From the NCBI RefSeq assembly GCF_016767175.1, contig NZ_CP068564.1, forward strand, positions 1,240,001 to 1,304,000: a stretch of 64,000 nucleotides of DNA, in the 5' to 3' direction. This DNA comes from Keratinibaculum paraultunense. GTDB lineage: Bacteria; Bacillota; Clostridia; Tissierellales; Tepidimicrobiaceae. The notes under the pieces were generated by a model that was given only the letters and a program-made list of their open reading frames with translations, was not told the DNA's origin and searched no databases. This document shows, in pieces, positions 57,893 through 64,000 of this stretch (positions are counted from its first letter, which is position 1; every line of letters starts with the position of its first letter). Made by a program: the position numbers and the translations under genes.

Positions 57893-60138
57893 TGAAGTTC
57901 CTCCTCTGATAACTGAGACATAGCAATTTGCCTGTAAATATCGCATTTTTTCAATAGTTCTTTGTGAGTTCCTATACCTACTATTTCCCCTTGATCTAAA
58001 ACTACTATTTTATCGGCATTCATTATTGTACTAATCCTTTGAGCTACTATTAAAATTGTTCTATCTTTAATTTCCCTTTCTATTGCACTTCTAAGGGCTG
58101 CATCAGTTTTAAAATCAAGTGCTGAAAAGCTATCATCAAATATAAATATCTCTGGTTTTTTAACTAAGGTCCTTGCTATAGACAATCTTTGTTTTTGACC
58201 ACCTGATACATTGGTTCCCCCTTGAGCTATTTCATGTAGTATACCCTTTTCTTTTTCATCCACAATTTCCTTTGCTTGAGCTATTTCTATAGCTTTTAAA
58301 ACATCTTCTCTAGTAGCATCAAAATTTTTCCCATATTTTAAATTGCTTTCTATAGTTCCTGTAAACAAAACACCTTTTTGAGGAACATAGCCAATTCTTT
58401 CCCTTAAATCCTTAAGTTCCATATCCCTTATATCAATCCCATCGAGTAAAATTTGTCCTTCTGTAGGATCATAAAACCTTGGAATTAAATTTATAAGGGT
58501 AGATTTCCCACTACCTGTACTTCCTATAAATGCAGTGGTCTCTCCAGCATTTGCAATAAAGGATATATCTTTAAGCACATATTCCTCTGCTCCTGGATAT
58601 TTAAAACTAACATTTTTAAATTCTATTGTTCCCTTCACATCTCCTGTAATCTTTTTAGGATTTTCAGGATTTTTAATAGTCACTTCTTCATCTAATACTT
58701 CTACTATTCTTTGAGCTGATACTGATGCCCTTGGTAATATTATTGAAATAGCAGATATCATTAAAAAGGACATAATTATCTGCATAGTATATTGCATAAA
58801 GGCCATCATATCTCCAACTTGTATAGCTCCACTATTTATTTCATGAGCTCCTATCCACACTATGAGTAATATTATACAATTCATTATGAGCATCATGGTA
58901 GGCATCATTATAGCCATCAATCTAGATACAAATAAATGGGTTTTAGTTAAATCCTTGTTTACTTCATCAAATCTATCCTCTTCATATTTTTGGGTATTAA
59001 AAGCCCTTATGACCATAATTCCATTTAAAGCTTCCCTTATTACAAGATTAACTTTATCTACTAATTTTTGAATTACTTTAAACTTTGGTACAGCCATAGA
59101 GAACAAAACTATGACAAGAGCTAAAATAGCCACAACTCCCACTGCTATTATCCATGCCATAGAAGTATTGGTTTCTAAAACCTTCACAATTCCCCCAATT
59201 CCCAGTATAGGGGCATAAAACACTATCCTTAGTAGTAGAATTATAAACATCTGTACTTGTTGTATATCGTTAGTACTTCTAGTTATTAAAGAAGCGGTTG
59301 AATATTTGTCGGATTCTGCATTTGAAAAATATATAACTTTTTTAAATATATTATCCCTTAAATTTCTTCCAAGGGAAGCTGAAACCCTAGCAGCTAAAAA
59401 TCCAACAAATATTGACGCTACCATACCTCCTAAAGCAATAAGTAGCATCTTTCCACCTGTAGACAATATATATCTAGATTGGAGTTTGCTAATATCTCTT
59501 CCTATTTCTTCATACTCTGATTTTATGAACTTTATTGCCGATTGGATTATCATGCTATCTGGTATGTTTTCAAATTGCTTATTCATTTTTTCTTTCATTG
59601 CATCAAATTGTTCTTTAGGTAAATTTTCCAACACCATAAATGGATCTGTTCCTTCTGGAAGATCTTTGAAGGGACTTTCTATTTCCCCTTCTTGGGCACC
59701 AATTCCTTGAGGTACCCCTTCCTCTATACCATATAAAATCAATATAGATTTACTTAAAAAAGAATTCATCTTTTCCATATCCTCTTCAGAAACAATATCC
59801 GATAATATATATAGGCTTTCATTTTCTAAAGCCTTATATTTTTTAGAATAATCCTTAAATTCCTGTTCAGTTAAATTACTTTTATCTATTAACTTATAAT
59901 TTTTATCTACTATATTCTTTTCTTCTTCATCTAATAGTATCTTCAACTTTTCCATCTTTTCAGCTCTAATAACCTGAGGTACAGCATTTTCTATCCCATT
60001 TTGCTGTATTCCCACATTAACTATATTGGACATATAATCAGGAAGAGCAAGATCTGCCATAGCTTGAGCAAAAAGCAATCCTACTATTATTAGCACCAAT
60101 ACAGTAAAAGGTTTAAGCTCTTTTATTATCTTGACCAT
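57889..60138 (-). CDS. ABC exporter subunit with degenerate Walker B
   Basis: A half-transporter of 749 residues, about 150 longer than its partner. The extra length is an extracytoplasmic insertion between the first two helices (about 45-225, acidic and helical). The ATPase has Walker A GSTGSGKST and signature NVSGGQKQRLS, but Walker B reads FIFDDSFSALD with Asp in place of the catalytic Glu. This asymmetry is usual in heterodimeric exporters. GGAGG is 11 bases before the ATG at 60138; an ATG at 60147 is too close to it. It is the first exporter gene after marR. Confidence 0.9.
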   Translation of the reverse strand: MVKIIKELKPFTVLVLIIVGLLFAQAMADLALPDYMSNIVNVGIQQNGIENAVPQVIRAEKMEKLKILLDEEEKNIVDKNYKLIDKSNLTEQEFKDYSKKYKALENESLYILSDIVSEEDMEKMNSFLSKSILILYGIEEGVPQGIGAQEGEIESPFKDLPEGTDPFMVLENLPKEQFDAMKEKMNKQFENIPDSMIIQSAIKFIKSEYEEIGRDISKLQSRYILSTGGKMLLIALGGMVASIFVGFLAARVSASLGRNLRDNIFKKVIYFSNAESDKYSTASLITRSTNDIQQVQMFIILLLRIVFYAPILGIGGIVKVLETNTSMAWIIAVGVVAILALVIVLFSMAVPKFKVIQKLVDKVNLVIREALNGIMVIRAFNTQKYEEDRFDEVNKDLTKTHLFVSRLMAIMMPTMMLIMNCIILLIVWIGAHEINSGAIQVGDMMAFMQYTMQIIMSFLMISAISIILPRASVSAQRIVEVLDEEVTIKNPENPKKITGDVKGTIEFKNVSFKYPGAEEYVLKDISFIANAGETTAFIGSTGSGKSTLINLIPRFYDPTEGQILLDGIDIRDMELKDLRERIGYVPQKGVLFTGTIESNLKYGKNFDATREDVLKAIEIAQAKEIVDEKEKGILHEIAQGGTNVSGGQKQRLSIARTLVKKPEIFIFDDSFSALDFKTDAALRSAIEREIKDRTILIVAQRISTIMNADKIVVLDQGEIVGIGTHKELLKKCDIYRQIAMSQLSEEELQ

Positions 60139-60163
60139 ATATTTCATTTCCTCCTAGCATAGT

Positions 60164-60631
60164 TTAAAATTTATCATCTATAAATTTTCCTTCCTCTTCA
60201 AATGCATCTATAATATTGTTTTTCATCTTTAAAAATAAACTTTTTAAAGTTTCTTTTTCTTCTTCTGTAAAATCTTTAAAACACTCCCTTTCTATTTGTT
60301 TTACCACTTTAATGGTATCTTCACATACCTTTTTCCCTTTTTCAGTGAGATAAACTCTAGATACTCTTTGATCCTTATCGTCTTTTTTACGAACTATTAA
60401 ATTTGCCTTCTCCATTCTTTTAAGCATTACCGTTATAGTTGAAGGCTTAATTTTTAGTTTATTCGCCAGTTCTTTTTGGCTTAAACCATCTTCTTGATTT
60501 AAAATAAAAAGCATAGGTGGTTGACCTGGATAAACCCCTATTTCTTCAAGAAGTACATGAGTCCTATAATAATGAAATCTAATCACTTCTAAAAAATTAT
60601 AATATAATGAATCCTTACTTAAAATCTCCAT
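60164..60631 (-). CDS. MarR family transcriptional regulator
   Basis: A 155-residue winged-helix regulator. The recognition region LSQKELANKLKIKPSTITVM is followed by the wing (VRKKDDKDQRVSRVYLTEKG). It lies 17 to 26 bases upstream of two ABC exporter genes in the same direction, so it probably represses this operon and responds to an exported compound. A 28-base palindrome overlaps its own promoter region, in line with autoregulation. GGAGG lies upstream of the ATG. Confidence 0.92.
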   Translation of the reverse strand: MEILSKDSLYYNFLEVIRFHYYRTHVLLEEIGVYPGQPPMLFILNQEDGLSQKELANKLKIKPSTITVMLKRMEKANLIVRKKDDKDQRVSRVYLTEKGKKVCEDTIKVVKQIERECFKDFTEEEKETLKSLFLKMKNNIIDAFEEEGKFIDDKF

Positions 60632-60652
60632 ATTAACCTCCTATCTAAATAA

Positions 60653-60680
60653 ATATATATTTAGCCGGCTAAATATATAT
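60653..60680 (-). promoter_or_regulatory. Predicted MarR operator
   Basis: A perfect 28-base palindrome (half-site ATATATATTTAGCC). It sits 4 bases downstream of the -10 box and just before the marR start, where a bound dimer would block initiation. Confidence 0.75.
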
Positions 60681-60684
60681 GATT

Positions 60685-60713
60685 ATATTAACACTTATAT
60701 ATATATTAGTCAA
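60685..60713 (-). promoter_or_regulatory. Promoter of marR-ABC operon
   Basis: On the minus strand TTGACT (60708-60713), a 17-base spacer, and TAATAT (60685-60690). Both boxes are near consensus. Confidence 0.75.
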
Positions 60714-60782
60714 TAAATATTTTTTAAACCTTTATTTAATTATTCAACCTGGCACTAACATACTAACTTATTTATTTATCAA

Positions 60783-60998
60783 TTAACTATTTATTTTTTT
60801 CATTTGGATCAATCTGTTTCCATGTAATTCTCTTAATACACCTAATACATAAATTTCGCTCGTAAACACATTATAATCTTTAATTGATATAAATCCTATT
60901 GGTATATCTCCTATATAAGCTACAAAAAACACTTTATCTCTAACGCCAAGAATGTATTCCTTTTCTAAATTATCTTCGTCCCAATAAACCTTAACTCC
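60783..60998 (-). pseudogene. GNAT acetyltransferase remnant
   Basis: A frame with no start codon reads VYWDEDNLEKEYILGVRDKV, then FFVAYIGDIPIGFISIKDYN and EIYVLGVLRELHGNRL. This is the first half of a GNAT domain up to the acetyl-CoA loop, where it breaks off. It is joined directly to the hydrolase remnant upstream. Confidence 0.7.
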
Positions 60999-61181
60999 CT
61001 TTATAAAGAATATCGTCTTCTACTTTTGAATAGGGAAGTTTGCCACCACTCCAGAAATAATAAGCATTTACTGTACCTAAATTTGGAGTGCCTATCATAA
61101 TTAATTTATCTATAGAAGCAGGATTAAAATAAATCATATGGAACCAAAAAGTCCTGGTATAAAGACAATAGTATAATCCAT
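60991..61181 (-). pseudogene. Alpha/beta hydrolase (lipase-like) remnant
   Basis: The start is intact: GGAGGAATACA then ATG at 61181 and MDYTIVFIPGLFGSI before a stop. A second frame continues with IDKLIMIGTPNLGTVNAYYF and a little more. The middle, with the nucleophile Ser, is deleted. Confidence 0.7.
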
Positions 61182-61229
61182 TGTATTCCTCCTCTATACC
61201 GGGATATTTTGAAGTTGATAAAAATGTTA

Positions 61230-61798
61230 TTAATCCCTCATTATTTTTATATCTATTGCTATATCCTTCTCGTCAAACCATATAACTAGCCATTCACTAT
61301 CTATTCTTACTAAACCCCTTTCAGCCCCTAAATAGTATACTATATTATCTACTTCCTTAAAATACTGAGTATCTGAAGGCTTACCTAATAATTTTATAAT
61401 ATCATCCTTAGACATATTTAAAATTTTATGTTTTTCTAATAAATCATCCACCATCCAAACTCTCTTATCCTGTTTTCCTATCCATTTTTCATAATTAAAT
61501 TTGCTTTCAGCTTCATTGTATACTACCAAGCCAAAAGAAATTAACACAGGAAGTATAATTAGTATGAGATTAATAGTGATATGCTTTTTACTTATAAGAC
61601 CTGAAGTCTTAAATAGTCCATATGTAATAAGAAGAAATAAAATAAATGGTACAAATATTCCTACTACGCTATATATATATTAATTTCAGAATGCATAAAC
61701 TTTATCCAAGATATAATTAGACTATAATAAATTAAATATAGGAACAATAATATTATGGATATGATTTTGGTTTTTTTACATATATTGTTATCTAACAT
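61230..61798 (-). pseudogene. Membrane protein split at a TA-dinucleotide tract
   Basis: Two frames join into one protein of about 190 residues. The first part starts at the ATG at 61798 (GGGAG upstream) with MLDNNICKKTKIISIILLFL and a membrane helix. It loses frame in a (TA)5 tract (61670-61681). The second part continues with two more helices and a soluble end (MSKDDIIKLLGKPSDTQYFK, resembling SmpA/OmlA-like small domains). Removing one TA unit restores the frame exactly. It may be phase-variable, decayed or a sequence error. A GTG at 61547 could express the soluble part alone. Confidence 0.72.
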
Positions 61799-61819
61799 GA
61801 CGATCTCCCGTTATTAAAT

Positions 61820-62326
61820 TTATCTTTTTGAATAATATAATATACCTATTACCCCCACTAAAAAACTAACAATATTAGCCACTATGGCAAATGTCTTTCG
61901 TCTAGATTCTGAATGCTCTACTAAATATTTTTTAAATAATTTCGTTTCAATAATTAAAATTATTATTTCAAAAGGTATATAGAAGAATATAGCAGCCATA
62001 GAACCTTGTTTATACATAGCTCCAAATATAATAAAAGTTAGCAGTACCTGAGTTAATAAATTAATTAATACAAATGATTTCCAATTTTTCTTTAGACTAA
62101 AACCAAATAAAAGTAATATTAGCCCTTCAATTAATAAAGTCGTAGGGTAAGTAGTAAGAAATTGCTTAATATATGCAAGAACAATTGAGTTTTCCCACAA
62201 TTTTTTAGTATTATAATCAAAATATACTCTACTATTAAATGCCTTTCTCTTTACAATATTTTCTGACACTATGGTTTCTCCATCTGCAAATTTATCTTTC
62301 CAAGCTTGAATGTTTTCGTGAGACAA
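61820..62326 (-). pseudogene. N-terminally truncated clostridial membrane protein
   Basis: About 168 residues with four membrane segments (YPTTLLIEGLILLLFGF; FVLINLLTQVLLTFIIFGAM; AAIFFYIPFEIIILIIETKL; VANIVSFLVGVIGILYY). I recognise this as the C-terminal half of a clostridial membrane protein family of unknown function that normally has a longer extracytoplasmic N-terminal part. Here the open frame starts after a TAG near 62385 with no ATG; the first possible start is a TTG at 62326. It is probably a broken gene, but could be expressed. Confidence 0.6.
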
Positions 62327-62399
62327 GTAGAACCGTAAGATTCCGTAGAAAATCCAACAAAATATTGATAAATTATACTATAATTCACCTATTTTTATC

Positions 62400-63527
62400 T
62401 TATGCTTTCTGTTTTGCTTTAGAAAAATATAATCCCATCAATATAAATGCCACAGCAAATGACAATTGCATAAATATATTAAAGCTTATATCTGAAAAAG
62501 AATTAACTGTAGTACCATTTACTTTAACAAAATAATAGGTTGGGAAAAATTTCGCCAATAATAAAGTCTTCTCTCCTAAAAATTCTTGAGGCACCATTAC
62601 TCCTGATATAAAGGAAGTAGCAAGGGATAATACTGTAGCTAATCCACTAATAACAAATTTATTTTTAGTAAAATTATTAATAAAAAAAGTAAAACATAAT
62701 ATGGTAAAAGAAAAAACTATAATATTTATTACATATTTAATAAAATCCACTTCTCCAATATATTTTCCCTTTAATACAATACTTCCCAAAATAAAAATCG
62801 ATGTGATTATAGCAGCTATGGTCAGTTGTCCTAAATACAACTCCATATTAAAATTTAAAAATTTTTTTGAAGATATTTTCATTCTGCTATCTATATTTTC
62901 ATCTGTAAAATCAGTCATTACCATCCCTATTATGGCTATATACATAGCTATAATTACATAACTTGTAAAATTATAATAATTCCTAAACCATTCATTATTG
63001 ATACTGTTATTTTTTTCTCTATTATTATTTGCCAACTTCACCTTTGCCTTTTCTCTTAATGCTAAATTTACATTAGCTAGATTAAACTTTCCATCTTCAT
63101 AAGTAGCATTTGCAAACATAAGGAATTTATTTATTTGATTTTGTATTTGCATAGATTCTATTTTTCTATCATCATTGTAAATTTTAATAGATTTTTCTTT
63201 GTTTATAACTTTTTCTTGAAAATCCTCTGGAATTATTATTATAGCATCTGCTCTTTCTAAAAATATCTGCTCCTTTATATAATCCTCATCATCTATGGTA
63301 TCTACCATATTGTGTTTCCCTTCTAAATAATCTTTTAAGCCAGTGGATAATTCACTATTAGAATTATCTATGATGCCAATATTTAATCTAGTTTCCATAA
63401 ATTTGGGCTCTCTTTCAGTAGCACCTGATCCAGATATTAAAGACATGGAAAAAAATATTATAGTATAGCCAAGAATAGTCCATTTGTTTTTTAATGCTAT
63501 TTTTATAAAATATTTATAAACTGTCAT
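62400..63527 (-). CDS. ABC-2 type transporter permease
   Basis: A 375-residue membrane protein. One N-terminal helix (IIFFSMSLISG) precedes a large extracytoplasmic domain (about 45-185, with YIKEQIFLERADAIIIIPED, the ABC-2 permease motif) and then five helices to the end. This is the DrrB/YhgE-like ABC2_membrane_3 architecture. AGGAGG precedes the ATG. It overlaps its upstream partner by 14 bases; the ATPase gene is presumably beyond the window. Confidence 0.88.
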   Translation of the reverse strand: MTVYKYFIKIALKNKWTILGYTIIFFSMSLISGSGATEREPKFMETRLNIGIIDNSNSELSTGLKDYLEGKHNMVDTIDDEDYIKEQIFLERADAIIIIPEDFQEKVINKEKSIKIYNDDRKIESMQIQNQINKFLMFANATYEDGKFNLANVNLALREKAKVKLANNNREKNNSINNEWFRNYYNFTSYVIIAMYIAIIGMVMTDFTDENIDSRMKISSKKFLNFNMELYLGQLTIAAIITSIFILGSIVLKGKYIGEVDFIKYVINIIVFSFTILCFTFFINNFTKNKFVISGLATVLSLATSFISGVMVPQEFLGEKTLLLAKFFPTYYFVKVNGTTVNSFSDISFNIFMQLSFAVAFILMGLYFSKAKQKA

Positions 63528-64000
63528 AGCTTTTCCTCCTTAAAAACATATAGGACAACAAAATTAAGACCCCACAATAACTGAATAAAATCATAATTCC
63601 TTCCCCTACAGTTTTAGTGCTTTCTAAAATATTTATCCTATACAAATTATTGCTAATTATGGATATGGGATTTATCCTAGCTAAAATAGGTACATGTTCA
63701 TCTATTACATCTTTCATCCAAGGCCCCATCATTCCAGATAAAAAGGATAAAAACAAAGTACTAGCAACACCAATTAAAATCTTTGTATTCATACTCTTTT
63801 TATTGGAAACTCCAATAAACATCCCAAGGGATACCCCAAACAAATTTCCAATTATAATAAGAATAATGCTGTATTTTATATTTTTAAGTAAATCAATTTT
63901 TAAAACATATTTTACAAATAAAAGCAGTACTCCATTTGCCAATAGATTCAAAAATAAAGCAACTATCACTCCTGCTAGTAAAAAATTTTTCTTTTTAAGA
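63514..64000 (-). CDS. ABC-2 type permease, 5' end beyond window
   Basis: The open frame reaches the right edge without a start, so only the C-terminal 161 residues are seen. Five membrane segments are visible, with GMMGPWMKDVIDEHVPILARINPIS typical of an ABC-2 permease. It overlaps the next permease gene by 14 bases. The two likely form a heterodimeric channel. A GTG at 63969 is internal, because the frame continues upstream as hydrophobic coding sequence. Confidence 0.82.
   Translation of the reverse strand, partial: LKKKNFLLAGVIVALFLNLLANGVLLLFVKYVLKIDLLKNIKYSIILIIIGNLFGVSLGMFIGVSNKKSMNTKILIGVASTLFLSFLSGMMGPWMKDVIDEHVPILARINPISIISNNLYRINILESTKTVGEGIMILFSYCGVLILLSYMFLRRKSYDSL

Overview
This window is very AT-rich and carries strong GGAGG-type ribosome binding sites, short intergenic gaps and hairpin terminators. 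Gene content points to an anaerobic low-GC Firmicute of the Clostridia. The markers are a two-subunit iron-sulfur L-serine dehydratase, an NfnAB-like transhydrogenase, a K+-dependent membrane pyrophosphatase, pyruvate carboxylase, PsuG/PsuK and the rnr-smpB-ssrA cluster. A Tissierellia-like member is my guess, but no 16S gene or other decisive marker is present. Most genes lie on the minus strand.

Layout. 1-4.3 kb: the 5' part of an M3 oligoendopeptidase, then an FHA / RodA-FtsW / class B PBP wall-synthesis cassette. 4.4-6.7 kb (plus strand): a PspC-domain protein and sdaAB-sdaAA. 6.8-11.3 kb: a MATE exporter, the nfnA-nfnB pair and xpt. 11.4-23.7 kb: a possible glucan pathway. It holds a 2.7-thousand-residue cyclic beta-1,2-glucan synthase, a nucleotidyltransferase fused to a degenerate phosphohexomutase domain and overlapping the synthase, and an intact phosphoglucomutase upstream. 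23.9-27.2 kb: an HD hydrolase, a nitroreductase and pseudouridine catabolism. 27.3-32.7 kb: a C59 Ntn-hydrolase, a DHHW/MBOAT O-acetylation pair and a DUF3885-like pair.

32.7-36.7 kb is an eroded accessory island beside the 3' end of ssrA. It holds a Crp/Fnr tail, two acetyltransferases, a frameshifted methyltransferase, a decayed large serine recombinase and two families of direct repeats. 36.7-46.1 kb is housekeeping: ssrA, smpB and rnr, then ddl, a membrane-anchored MurF-like ligase and an alpha/beta hydrolase, then the membrane pyrophosphatase and secG. 46.3-56 kb: an acetyltransferase, a DUF4846 lipoprotein, a protein made of nine-residue tandem repeats, pyruvate carboxylase, an aldo/keto reductase and two uncharacterised genes.

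56-64 kb: a MarR-regulated heterodimeric ABC exporter with a clear promoter and operator, then several broken genes (hydrolase and acetyltransferase remnants, a membrane protein split at a TA tract, an N-terminally truncated membrane protein), then ABC-2 permeases running off the window edge.

How the genes work together. The phosphoglucomutase and nucleotidyltransferase could supply the nucleotide sugar used by the glucan synthase. The 2-4 kb cassette and the ddl/murF operon both serve peptidoglycan synthesis. Rnr, SmpB and tmRNA form the ribosome rescue and RNA decay unit. The most notable items for follow-up are the glucan operon with its fused pseudo-mutase, the membrane-tethered MurF, the ssrA-linked eroded island, and two mirror-image palindromes placed at stop codons.
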